This document shows, one piece after another, positions 20,557-29,560 of a stretch of 36,122 bases of DNA. The first letter of the stretch is position 1, and every line of letters starts with the position of its first letter. The translations under genes were made by a program, and so were the position numbers. The notes beneath the pieces are model-generated. The model made no database searches and was not told where the DNA came from. It was given only the letters and a program-made list of their open reading frames with translations. Source of the DNA: an uncultured Clostridia bacterium (GTDB lineage: Bacteria; Bacillota; Clostridia; Oscillospirales; Acutalibacteraceae); the NCBI GenBank assembly GCA_946184925.1, contig CAMHHL010000015.1:1-36122 (forward strand). The letters are read 5' to 3'.

Positions 20557-22803
20557 ATGGCAAACCGGAAGCAAAAATCGCAAAAAGGTCAGATCCAGAT
20601 GCTGCGCCAGCGCACAACAGCGCTCATCCTCGCGATTCTTGTCGTGGGCTTCGGCGCCGTTGCGGTGAGGCTTGCGGCTCTGCAGCTCATTGACGGGCCT
20701 AAGCTCCAGGAGCTTGCCGTTGAGCAGCAGCTTGTCGACACCACAATCAACGCCAAGCGCGGCACGATATATGACGCCAAGGGCAAGGTGCTTGCGCAGA
20801 GCGCCTCTGTATGGAAGGTTGTTCTGGCGCCGGCGTATCTCAAGGAGAAGGATGAACGCTCCTACGTAGCGAAGAATCTCTCGAAGATTCTCGACCTTGA
20901 CTACAGCGACCTTTATAAGAAAACTAAAGAAAACTCATACTATGTTGTTATAAAACGCAGGATTGAAAGCGACACACGCGAGGAAATCCTGAAATTTATG
21001 AAGCGTATGAATAAGAAGTTCGACGGAATATCAAATTCCGTGGTTCTTTTTGACGATTATCGGCGTTATTATCCCTACAACGACCTCGCGTCGTCGGTTA
21101 TCGGTTTCACCGGTTCCGAGGATCAGGGACTTGAGGGGATTGAGTATCAGTATGATTCCTACCTCAAGGGAACCCCGGGACGAATCATCACCGCCCGAAA
21201 CGCCAACCAGACGGATATGCCCTTCCAGTATGAGCAGAATGTTGACGCCGAGGACGGCAACAACATCACTCTCACGATTGACGAAACGATTCAGTCAATC
21301 GCGGAAAAGTACATGAAGCAGGGTATTATTAACAACAGCGTCAAGAACAGGGGCGTCTGCATTATCATGGACGTCAACACCGGCGGAATTCTCGCTATGG
21401 TTACCGCGGACGGCTATGATTTGAACAACCCCTACGACCTTTCCGCGGAAGCGCTCAAGGAAATCCGCGCTCTCCCCGAGAAGAAGCGCGCATCCGCCGA
21501 AAGCGCCGCGCTCAGTGCGATGTGGCGTAACAAGGCGGTTGCGGACACATACTATCCCGGCTCGGTATTTAAGATGTGTACCGCCTCGATGGGACTCAAT
21601 GAGGGAGTAATCAACGACAAATCCACGTTCTTCTGTTCCGGTTCGACGACGGTTTATGACTATACTATCCATTGTCACCAGCTCAGCGGTCACGGAACGC
21701 AGAATCTTTTCCAGGTTATCGCGAACTCCTGCAACCCGGCGTTTATGGAAATCGGTCAAAAGCTCGGTGAGGAAAAGTTCTGGAAGTATTATCAGGGCTT
21801 CGGCTTCTCGGAGCCTACGGGAATCGACATTCCCGGCGAGTCGGACGACATCTTCTTCAGCGAGGACGGCTCGATGAAGCCCACCGACCTAGCGGTTGCT
21901 TCGTTCGGTCAGAACTTCTCAATAACACCTATTCAGATGATTACGGCTTGCGCCGCTGTCGCCAACGGCGGCAAGGTGCTCCAGCCTTATATAGTAAAAT
22001 CAATCACCGACGTTGACGGCAACGTTGTCAAAACGACAGACACCGTCGTCAAGCGTCAGGTTATCTCCGAGGAAGTCAGCCGCCAGATGTGCGACTATCT
22101 CGAGCGAAACACCACTCAGGGCGGACGCAATAACGGCTACATCGCCGGCTACCGCGTCGGCGGCAAGACCGGTACATCCGAGAAGCTCACCTACACCGAG
22201 GGCGTCGAGGATTACATCGCCTCGTTCTGCGGCTTTGCGCCTGCGGATAACCCCCAGGTTGCCTGCCTTGTATTCTTCGATACACCCCAGGGCGCGTATT
22301 ACTACGGCTCTCAGGTTTCGGCTCCTGTTTTTGTTGACATAATGAGCGAGGTTCTGCCTTACCTCGAGGTTCAGGCGGAATACTCCGACAGCGAGAAGGA
22401 ATATGTCGATACCGCGGCAGGAAACTACGTTGGGCTCACAACCGAAGCAGCCGAAAAGCGCGCGGCTTCCGACGGCTTCACAACAACGGTCAAGGGCAGC
22501 GGAGACAAGGTAATCTCTCAGATTCCGGCTCCGTCGGCAAAGATTCCCGGCGACGGAAACGTTGTTCTCTATACAGACGAGGAGAGCGCGGCTGAGACAG
22601 TGACGGTGCCGAACTTCATCGGCTATAACGTCTCGACGGTAAACAGCGTCGCGACAAGCTACGGACTCAACGTCAGTCTCTCGGGTATCACATCAAGTGC
22701 GAGCGCACTGTCGACCGCGCAGAGCATTGCCGAGGGAACTCAGGTTGCCGAGGGCACGGTTATCAACATTGAGTTCGGCGAATCGACGGTTGTTAACGAC
22801 TGA
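20557..22803 (+). CDS. ftsI: Class B penicillin-binding protein with PASTA domains
   Basis: A 748-residue septal transpeptidase (FtsI/PBP2B/SpoVD family). It has one membrane anchor (about 16-40), a dimerization domain (KRGTIYDAKGKVLAQSA), then the transpeptidase domain with SVFK (Ser336), SCN and KTGTS motifs. Two PASTA domains follow (about 624-682 and 685-745). It crosslinks septal peptidoglycan together with FtsW. Vegetative PBP2B and sporulation SpoVD cannot be told apart by sequence alone; its place beside ftsL and ftsW favours the divisome enzyme. ATG 20557 has AGGAAGG 6 bases up; an upstream ATG at 20530 is less well placed. Confidence 0.95.
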   Translation: MANRKQKSQKGQIQMLRQRTTALILAILVVGFGAVAVRLAALQLIDGPKLQELAVEQQLVDTTINAKRGTIYDAKGKVLAQSASVWKVVLAPAYLKEKDERSYVAKNLSKILDLDYSDLYKKTKENSYYVVIKRRIESDTREEILKFMKRMNKKFDGISNSVVLFDDYRRYYPYNDLASSVIGFTGSEDQGLEGIEYQYDSYLKGTPGRIITARNANQTDMPFQYEQNVDAEDGNNITLTIDETIQSIAEKYMKQGIINNSVKNRGVCIIMDVNTGGILAMVTADGYDLNNPYDLSAEALKEIRALPEKKRASAESAALSAMWRNKAVADTYYPGSVFKMCTASMGLNEGVINDKSTFFCSGSTTVYDYTIHCHQLSGHGTQNLFQVIANSCNPAFMEIGQKLGEEKFWKYYQGFGFSEPTGIDIPGESDDIFFSEDGSMKPTDLAVASFGQNFSITPIQMITACAAVANGGKVLQPYIVKSITDVDGNVVKTTDTVVKRQVISEEVSRQMCDYLERNTTQGGRNNGYIAGYRVGGKTGTSEKLTYTEGVEDYIASFCGFAPADNPQVACLVFFDTPQGAYYYGSQVSAPVFVDIMSEVLPYLEVQAEYSDSEKEYVDTAAGNYVGLTTEAAEKRAASDGFTTTVKGSGDKVISQIPAPSAKIPGDGNVVLYTDEESAAETVTVPNFIGYNVSTVNSVATSYGLNVSLSGITSSASALSTAQSIAEGTQVAEGTVINIEFGESTVVND

Positions 22804-22823
22804 TCACCCGAAGAATATAAGAT

Positions 22824-22889
22824 TAACGTCACTTTTACAGACGTTTGACGGAAAAACAGCTCATACTCAACCTTTGAGGCGAGCACTCA
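22824..22889 (+). repeat. Decayed mosaic-array copy between PBP and mraY
   Basis: AACGTCACTTTTACAGACG, TTTGACGGAAAAACAGCTCA, then CCTTTGAGGCGAGCACTCA. Line by line it matches the array modules (CGTCACCTTTACAGACG, TTTGATAGGA..CAGCTCA, CCTTTGATAGGAGCACTCA) with many changes. It sits inside the otherwise compact division cluster, just before the mraY ribosome site. Confidence 0.75.
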
Positions 22890-22914
22890 TTCAGTAAAAG
22901 AAAGGAATGATATT

Positions 22915-23946
22915 ATGCCGTTTGAAATTTGGACGCTGGGCGCGGCGGTATTGTCGTTTTTGATAACAGCGATTCTGGGAAGATTCCTGATTCCGTATCT
23001 TCACAAGCTCAATTTCGGACAGACAATTCTCGACATCGGTCCCTCATGGCACAAGGAGAAGCAGGGAACCCCGACGATGGGCGGAATCATGTTCATCATC
23101 GGTACTGTCATCACAGCCGTAGTCGGAGTTATGCTCTACGGACTTTTCGGTAATAACCTGTTCATCGGAATATATCAGCAGGATCCATCAAGCTCAAATA
23201 TTCTTGTATATGCGGCTCTCGGTCTTGCGCTTGCTCACGGCGCAATCGGCTTTATCGACGACTACATCAAGGTAGTCAAGAAGCGCAACCTCGGGCTCAC
23301 CGCAATTCAGAAGCTCGCGCTCCAGTTTGCGGTTACTATCGCGTATCTCGCGGTGCTCGGAGTTTTCGGAGCCGATACCAAGACTGTCATCCCTTTCATC
23401 GGAGAGGTTGAGCTCGGCTGGTTCTATTATATTATCTCGGCGATTGTGATTGTCGGTGTTGTCAACGCAGTTAACCTAACAGACGGAATCGACGGACTTG
23501 ACGGTTCGCTGACCTTCTTTGTGGCGCTGTTCTTTATGCTTATTTCAAGATACCTCGGCTATATGGGAGCGACGCTGCTCTCGGGCGCGGTTGCCGGCGG
23601 ATGTCTCGGCTTCCTCGTATGGAACTTTCACCCGGCAAAGGTATTCATGGGCGACACCGGTTCGCTCTTCCTCGGCGGAATGGTCTGCGGACTTGCGTTC
23701 GCTGTCGATATGCCGATTCTTCTGCTTCCGCTCGGACTTGTGTATCTTTGCGAGATGTTCTCGGTTATGCTTCAGGTCACTTACTTCAAGCTCACCCACG
23801 GCAAAAGACTGTTTAAGATGAGCCCGATTCACCACCATTTTGAAATGTGCGGCTGGAGCGAGGTCAAGATTGTCTCCGTGTTCAGCGCGGTGGCGGTTGT
23901 GTTCGGAGTTCTCGCGTATCTCGCGGTTATTTTCGGAACTAAATAA
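22915..23946 (+). CDS. mraY: Phospho-MurNAc-pentapeptide transferase MraY
   Basis: A 343-residue polytopic enzyme that joins UDP-MurNAc-pentapeptide to undecaprenyl phosphate to make lipid I. Signature blocks: QGTPTMGGIMFIIGT near the N-terminus, FIDDYIKVVKKRNLGL (the DDxxK site), NLTDGIDGLDG, and SPIHHHFEMCGWSE (the HHH motif). Around ten membrane segments are apparent. AAAGGAATG precedes the start. murF and murD, which usually flank mraY, are missing. Confidence 0.97.
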   Translation: MPFEIWTLGAAVLSFLITAILGRFLIPYLHKLNFGQTILDIGPSWHKEKQGTPTMGGIMFIIGTVITAVVGVMLYGLFGNNLFIGIYQQDPSSSNILVYAALGLALAHGAIGFIDDYIKVVKKRNLGLTAIQKLALQFAVTIAYLAVLGVFGADTKTVIPFIGEVELGWFYYIISAIVIVGVVNAVNLTDGIDGLDGSLTFFVALFFMLISRYLGYMGATLLSGAVAGGCLGFLVWNFHPAKVFMGDTGSLFLGGMVCGLAFAVDMPILLLPLGLVYLCEMFSVMLQVTYFKLTHGKRLFKMSPIHHHFEMCGWSEVKIVSVFSAVAVVFGVLAYLAVIFGTK

Positions 23947-23978
23947 TTATTATATAATAAATTGATAGGAGAGGTCAT

Positions 23979-25262
23979 ATGGCACCATTTGTAGAGGTAA
24001 TGCGTCAGGCTGACTACAACAAGCTCTACGACGAACAACTGAACAGACAGCAGCGTGCCCGCCAAAGACGTGAGGATGACCGCTCCGCGCGGCGTGACCG
24101 CCGCAACAGGCAGGACGCACGTCAGCGACGCGGCAAACGCCGCAAGCCGCGCTTGTTTGACCGCGGCATGGGACTTGACCTGCCATTCCTGCTTCTTGTG
24201 CTCGTGCTGCTCATAATCGGAATGATTATGATGTTCTCCGCGAGCTATCCGGTCGCCTACTATGAAATCGGCGACAGCTATTTTTACATCAAGCGCCAGC
24301 TCATTTTTGCCGCTATCGGAATTGCTGCGATGATTTTGCTGTCGTTCTTTAACTATAACAGGCTGCACAATATTGTTCCGTTTTTCTGTATATTCACTTT
24401 TCTCTCGCTTGTTGCGGTTCTCTTCGTCAGCGGAAGGGTTCACCGATGGTTCTCGCTGGGGCCTGTCAATATTCAGCCCTCTGAGATTGCAAAGTTCACG
24501 ATTATTCTGTTCTTTGCTCACTGGGGAAGCCTTTTTTCCGACAAGATGCAGCATGCTAAGTACAGCGTCATGCCGGGAATTGTAGTTTTCGGATTAACAG
24601 CCGGACTGCTCATTCTTGAGCCGCACTATTCAGGTATTGTTATCATCGGTGTTCTCACCGTTGTAATGCTTTATATCAGCGGAATTCAGGTCAAGTGGCT
24701 TGCGGTGGGCGCGGTGCTGCTTGTTGCCGCAATTCTCCTCGCTTGGGTTACCGGACTTCTCACCTATGCCATGGAGCGAATGGACGGCTGGGGTCAGGCG
24801 CTCAATCCGCCCGACGAGCTCTGGAACGCAACGTGGCAGACACGAAACTCCCTCTATGCCATCGGCTCCGGCGGCTTGTTCGGACTGGGACTTGGTCAGT
24901 CAAGGCAGAAGTATCTCTATCTCCCCGAGCCGCAGAACGACTTTGTGTTCGCGATTGTGTGCGAGGAGCTCGGCTTTGTCGGAGCGGTGATTATTCTGAT
25001 AATTTTCGCTCTGCTCGTTTGGAGAGGAATCACTCTCAGCCTCAGAGCCAAGGATCAATTCGGAAAGCTGCTCGGCATCGGACTATCATCCCAAATCGGA
25101 ATCCAGGTTGTGCTTAACATTCTGGTTATCACCGACTGGCTGCCGAACACCGGTATCTCACTGCCGTTCTTCAGCTACGGCGGAAGCTCGCTGATTATGC
25201 TGCTTGCTCAGATGGGAATTATTCTCTCGATTTCGCGAACGGCGAACATCGAGCGTCAGTAA
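23979..25262 (+). CDS. ftsW: Lipid II polymerase FtsW (SEDS family)
   Basis: A 427-residue SEDS glycosyltransferase, which polymerises lipid II with its partner class B PBP. The first 66 residues are an unusually basic cytoplasmic extension (many Arg/Lys, RARQRREDDRSARRDRRNRQ), then about ten membrane segments. Conserved parts: NIQPSEIAKF, LEPHYSG (the usual 'xPDxGT' block in variant form), and LPFFSYGGSSLIMLL. SpoVE and RodA are the same family; next to ftsI, mraY and murG, FtsW is most likely. The ribosome site region resembles the mosaic-array closing block. Confidence 0.93.
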   Translation: MAPFVEVMRQADYNKLYDEQLNRQQRARQRREDDRSARRDRRNRQDARQRRGKRRKPRLFDRGMGLDLPFLLLVLVLLIIGMIMMFSASYPVAYYEIGDSYFYIKRQLIFAAIGIAAMILLSFFNYNRLHNIVPFFCIFTFLSLVAVLFVSGRVHRWFSLGPVNIQPSEIAKFTIILFFAHWGSLFSDKMQHAKYSVMPGIVVFGLTAGLLILEPHYSGIVIIGVLTVVMLYISGIQVKWLAVGAVLLVAAILLAWVTGLLTYAMERMDGWGQALNPPDELWNATWQTRNSLYAIGSGGLFGLGLGQSRQKYLYLPEPQNDFVFAIVCEELGFVGAVIILIIFALLVWRGITLSLRAKDQFGKLLGIGLSSQIGIQVVLNILVITDWLPNTGISLPFFSYGGSSLIMLLAQMGIILSISRTANIERQ

Positions 25263-25287
25263 TATATTTTATTTAAGGGTAAACGTT

Positions 25288-26415
25288 ATGAAGATTTTAT
25301 TCGCAGGCGGCGGAACCGCAGGTCACATCAACCCGGCTCTCGCCATAGCAGGATATATAAAGGAAAAGAATCCCACAACTCAGATTCTCTTCGTGGGCAA
25401 CCGCGGCGGCATGGAAGAGACGCTCGTTCCCAAGGCAGGGTTTGAGATGAAGTTCATCACCATCAGCGGCTTCAGCCGACAGATCAACCTCGACGGAATC
25501 AAGCAGAACATCAAGACCGTCAAGCGAACTATTTCGTCCTCGCGCGAGGCGAAGAAGATTATTGCCGAGTTCAAGCCCGACATCTGCGTCGGCACCGGCG
25601 GCTATGTCAGCGGACCTGTGCTCAGAACCGCGGCAAAGATGGGAATCCCCACCGTGATTCACGAGCAGAACGCCTATCCCGGCATCACCAACAAGATGCT
25701 CTCCAAGTCAGCGGCGAAGGTAATGCTTGCGGTCAAGGCGGCTGAAAAACACTTCGACAAAGGCTGCGACATCGTTGTCACCGGCAACCCTGTGCGCAGT
25801 GAAATACTCACAGCCGACAAAAAGCAGTCGCGCCGGGAGCTCAGGCTCGACGCGCGCCCCGTTGTGCTCAGCTTTGGCGGCTCGCTCGGAGCCGAGAAGG
25901 TCAACGAGGCGGTTGCCGGACTTATCGCGCGAAGCGGCAAGGACGCGGCGTATCAGCATATTCATGCCTACGGGCGCTACGGCGACACATTCCCGAATCT
26001 TCTCAGGGAAAAGGGAATTGAGCCGGACGACTGTCCCAACCTCGACATTCGTGAGTATATTGACAACATGGCGACCTGCATGGCGGCGGCTGACCTCGTA
26101 ATCTGCCGCGCCGGAGCGATAACTCTCTCCGAAATTCAGGCGCTCGGCAAGCCGGCGATTCTCATTCCGTCGCCGAACGTAGCCGAAAATCACCAGTATC
26201 ACAACGCGATGGCGCTTGTCGACAACGGTGCCGCCGAGATTATCGAGGAAAAGGATCTAACCGAGGAGCTTCTGATCGAGAAGGCGGACAGTCTGCTCAA
26301 GAATCCCGACAAGCTAGCCGAGTATACGCTGAATTCAAAGAAAATGGCTATCACGGACGCTAACGAAAGAATATATAACGTGCTCCGCAGGGTAGCTTCT
26401 TCAAATAAAAAGTAA
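25288..26415 (+). CDS. murG: Lipid II synthase MurG
   Basis: A 375-residue GT-B glycosyltransferase that adds GlcNAc to lipid I on the inner membrane face. Motifs: GGGTAGHINPALAIAG at the start, VGTGGYVSGPVL, HEQNAYPGITNK, SFGGSLGAEKVNEAV, and AENHQYHNAMAL. The start is ATG 25288 (AAGGGTAAAC upstream); the frame is open 28 codons further into ftsW but that part is not MurG-like. Confidence 0.97.
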   Translation: MKILFAGGGTAGHINPALAIAGYIKEKNPTTQILFVGNRGGMEETLVPKAGFEMKFITISGFSRQINLDGIKQNIKTVKRTISSSREAKKIIAEFKPDICVGTGGYVSGPVLRTAAKMGIPTVIHEQNAYPGITNKMLSKSAAKVMLAVKAAEKHFDKGCDIVVTGNPVRSEILTADKKQSRRELRLDARPVVLSFGGSLGAEKVNEAVAGLIARSGKDAAYQHIHAYGRYGDTFPNLLREKGIEPDDCPNLDIREYIDNMATCMAAADLVICRAGAITLSEIQALGKPAILIPSPNVAENHQYHNAMALVDNGAAEIIEEKDLTEELLIEKADSLLKNPDKLAEYTLNSKKMAITDANERIYNVLRRVASSNKK

Positions 26416-26492
26416 CATTTTCGTTCCGCTCCCATAGAATAAATTGGTCGGCGCTTTTGCCGTCGGTTACTTATTCTGTCAGGGGTGCGGAT

Positions 26493-27746
26493 ATGTCCAG
26501 ATTTGTGGTTAACGGAGGCAGAGTTCTCTGCGGTTCCGTTGAGGTTCAGGGTTCAAAAAACAGCGCGCTGCCGCTTCTGGCGGCTACAATTCTCACTCAG
26601 GGCGAGAACGTCCTGTACAATTGCCCGGCGTTATCGGATGTTGACGCTGCACTGAGAATTCTGAGGTTCACGGGCTGCCGCGCGGAGCAGTACCGCAGTA
26701 CGGTGCTTGTCAGCTCCGATTCGCTCAACCGCAGCGACATTCCCGACGAGCTCATGCGCGAGATGCGCGGTTCGGTCATCTTTCTCGGGGCGCTGCTCGC
26801 GAGGTTCGGGAGAGCACAGCTGGGCTTCCCGGGAGGCTGCGAGCTCGGACCGCGTCCGATTGATATGCACCTCAGCGCGCTGAGAAAGCTCGGCGCCGAT
26901 ATTCGCGAGCGCCACGGCGTGCTTGACTGCACGGCTCCCGAGGGGCTTCACGGAGCGAAGCTTTCTCTCTCATTTCCGAGCGTGGGCGCGACAGAGAATA
27001 TTATTCTCGCCGCCGTAACCGCGGACGGAACAACTACGCTTACCAACGCCGCGCGCGAGCCTGAAATCTGCGATTTGTGCGAATTTCTGAACAAGTCCGG
27101 GGCTCGAATCTGGGGCGCCGGCGAGGGCACAATCGTCATCGACGGAGTGAAGGAGCTTCATGCCGTCGAGCATACGGTAATCCCGGACAGGATTGTTGCC
27201 GCAACGCTGATGTCAGCGGCTGCCGCGACAGGCTCTGAGATTACTCTCACGGGTGTGATTCAATCCCACCTCGGTGCGGTGATTTCCGCGTTTGACGAGA
27301 TGGGCTGCGAGATTCACAGCTCGGGCGGAGAGCTGGAGTTCAAGGCTCCGTCAAGGCTTTCTCCGCCGCAAACAATCAGGACAATGCCATACCCGGGCTT
27401 TCCCACCGACGCTCAGGCGCCGCTGATGGCGGCGACGTGTCTTTGTGAGGGAACCTCGGTGTTTGTTGAAAATATATTCGAGAACAGATATCGTCATGTT
27501 GACGAGCTCACGCGGCTCGGGTCCGACATCAAAGTCAACGGCAGAGTTGCCGTAGTCAAGGGCGTTCGCCGCCTCTACGGTGCAGCTGTCGAGGCTCAGG
27601 AGCTTCGCGGCGCGGCAGGGTTGATTGTCGCGGCGCTCGCGGCTGAGGGCAGGAGCGAGGTCAGCGGAATCTGTTATCTCGAGAGAGGCTACGAGCGTTT
27701 CGAGCAGGTTCTCTGTTCGCTCGGAGCAGATGTATATAAGGTTTAG
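26493..27746 (+). CDS. murA: UDP-GlcNAc 1-carboxyvinyltransferase MurA
   Basis: A 417-residue MurA, the first committed step of peptidoglycan synthesis (enolpyruvate transfer to UDP-GlcNAc). The substrate-binding Lys-Asn is in QGSKNSALPLL (residues 19-29). Catalytic Cys116 is in GGCELGPRPIDMHL, so the fosfomycin-target cysteine is kept. YPGFPTDAQAPLMA and ENRYRHVDEL are conserved. ATG 26493 has AGGGGTG upstream. Its place between murG and ftsQ is where Bacillus keeps murB. Confidence 0.95.
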   Translation: MSRFVVNGGRVLCGSVEVQGSKNSALPLLAATILTQGENVLYNCPALSDVDAALRILRFTGCRAEQYRSTVLVSSDSLNRSDIPDELMREMRGSVIFLGALLARFGRAQLGFPGGCELGPRPIDMHLSALRKLGADIRERHGVLDCTAPEGLHGAKLSLSFPSVGATENIILAAVTADGTTTLTNAAREPEICDLCEFLNKSGARIWGAGEGTIVIDGVKELHAVEHTVIPDRIVAATLMSAAAATGSEITLTGVIQSHLGAVISAFDEMGCEIHSSGGELEFKAPSRLSPPQTIRTMPYPGFPTDAQAPLMAATCLCEGTSVFVENIFENRYRHVDELTRLGSDIKVNGRVAVVKGVRRLYGAAVEAQELRGAAGLIVAALAAEGRSEVSGICYLERGYERFEQVLCSLGADVYKV

Positions 27747-27798
27747 AAAAATCATTCAGTTGCTATCTGCTAACTGAAACGGGGAAGGAGGAAAAGCT

Positions 27799-29343
27799 AT
27801 GGACGAAAAGAACGCAAGGCGCAGGCGCGAGCTCACCGACAGGGAAAAGCATAACCTTGAAAAGCAGCGGCGCCATGAAGAAGAGCTTGCCCGAAAAAAG
27901 GCACGCCGCGACGCGAAGTACCGCGAAGAAGCCCGGCGACAGGCGCGCAAAAACGGCACGGATTCTCACATAGTTGTTGAAATTCCTCCCGAACAGCCAA
28001 AACCGCCGAAGAAATCCAGGCGAAGGAAAAAGACCCTTCCCGACATTATCGAGAAGGAAACCGACAAGCGTGTGCGCGACCTTGACCCGACCGACCACAA
28101 GGACGGATACTATGTCAACGAGGTCGGCGTCCGCATGCAACAGGCGGAGAAGCAACGCGAAAAGCGCCGTAAGGCTCAGCCAAAGCAGGTTTCGCCGAAG
28201 CAGCGCCGCATCAGGCGTATTATAGTCTATGTTTCAATAATCTTTGTTGTTATCGCGATTGGAATCACGCTGTCGCTGACGGTGCTTTTCAAAACCGAAA
28301 ACATAATCATACAGGGCAACAAATACTACGAGGACAGTCTGATTCAGGAGCTTTCCGGAGTAAGCGAGGGCGACAACATTTTCATGGCGTCGTTCTTCGG
28401 ACATTCGGGCGAAATCAGCGACCGCCTGCCCTATGTCAAGTCCGCGAGGATTGATTTCCAGATTCCGAACACGCTGATAATCAGCGTCGAAAACGAAAAT
28501 CCCTACTACTGCCTCAAGACCGGCGGCAACTACTTCCTCGCCAGCAAGGACAACAAAATACTCGAGAAGGTCGATTCCCGTCCCGAGAAGGTCATCTTCA
28601 TAGAAGCTCCAAAGCTCAAGAACGACAAGGTCGGCGGCTATGCCGAGTTTGACAGCGAGCGACATACCCGAGCTCTCGAGGAGATTATGAAGGTTCTCTC
28701 CGCTCACAACTACAAGAACATTACCGCCTTGAGCATCAAGAACCTCTCGAACATCACAATAACTTACGACAACAGAATTCTCATCAGGCTCGGAACTCCC
28801 GAGTACCTCGACTATAAAATCCGCACTGCCTTCACCATCATCGAGAAGAAGCTTGACCCGAACAATTCCGGAACGGTCAAGGGTGTGCTCAATGTCTCCG
28901 GCTGTCACGAGACGAAACGTTCCTACTTTGACCCGGAGGGTACCATCGAGGAACAGCCCAAGAAAGCTCCGACCGCAACCCAGCCGACAACAGGCGCGAC
29001 CGAACCCACGACGGCTGCCGATTCTTCAGGCGACTACACATGGGTGCCCGACGACGGCTCTGCCTACGATTACGGCACCGGCGACGGTACATATGATGAC
29101 GGAAGCACCTACGATGACGGCAGTACGTACGACGACGGAAGCACCTACGACGGCGGAACGTATGACAATGGCAGCACCTATGACGGCGGTTACGACGACG
29201 GCAGCACATATGACGACGGAAGTACCTACGACGACGGAAACGCCTATGACAACGGCAGCGGTGAAGTTGCCCCGGACGGCGCTGTTCCGGACGATCCGCC
29301 GGCTCAGGACAATGCGGCTGACGACGGAATTTACTCGGATTAA
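27799..29343 (+). CDS. ftsQ: FtsQ/DivIB with an acidic repeat tail
   Basis: A 514-residue bitopic division protein, far longer than typical FtsQ (about 260-290). Residues 1-138 are a highly basic cytoplasmic domain, 140-165 a membrane segment. Next comes the POTRA domain (TENIIIQGNKYYEDSLIQEL) and the FtsQ beta domain (to about 375). The rest is a low-complexity tail: a TxxPTTG linker, then about a dozen YDDGST/YDNGST/YDGG units (about 421-490) and an acidic end. FtsQ scaffolds FtsL/FtsB and recruits the septal synthase. The DNA of the tail is itself repetitive, so unit number may vary. AAGGAGG precedes the ATG. Confidence 0.88.
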   Translation: MDEKNARRRRELTDREKHNLEKQRRHEEELARKKARRDAKYREEARRQARKNGTDSHIVVEIPPEQPKPPKKSRRRKKTLPDIIEKETDKRVRDLDPTDHKDGYYVNEVGVRMQQAEKQREKRRKAQPKQVSPKQRRIRRIIVYVSIIFVVIAIGITLSLTVLFKTENIIIQGNKYYEDSLIQELSGVSEGDNIFMASFFGHSGEISDRLPYVKSARIDFQIPNTLIISVENENPYYCLKTGGNYFLASKDNKILEKVDSRPEKVIFIEAPKLKNDKVGGYAEFDSERHTRALEEIMKVLSAHNYKNITALSIKNLSNITITYDNRILIRLGTPEYLDYKIRTAFTIIEKKLDPNNSGTVKGVLNVSGCHETKRSYFDPEGTIEEQPKKAPTATQPTTGATEPTTAADSSGDYTWVPDDGSAYDYGTGDGTYDDGSTYDDGSTYDDGSTYDGGTYDNGSTYDGGYDDGSTYDDGSTYDDGNAYDNGSGEVAPDGAVPDDPPAQDNAADDGIYSD

Positions 29344-29495
29344 CCGCGTAATTGACATTTTGGGCGCGCATTCGTGTATATCTTTCAAAAAACGACAACA
29401 CGGAATTGTAAAATTCGTGTGTTTTTCAGAGAAAAAGTTTTTATTTTATATTTACTTTCGGTTGAAAATATGTTAAATTTATAAGAGTAATAAAT

Positions 29496-29519
29496 TTGTA
29501 TAAAACTTTTTCTATACAA
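29496..29519. promoter_or_regulatory. Inverted repeat TTGTATA/TATACAA before ftsZ
   Basis: Perfect 7-base arms, 10-base interior, 42 bases upstream of ftsZ. The gap 29344-29560 is very AT-rich and probably holds an ftsZ promoter, but no -35/-10 pair is convincing. Confidence 0.35.
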
Positions 29520-29560
29520 CGAATACAATATTTTGTTTATTGTTCAAGGAGGACGTAAAA

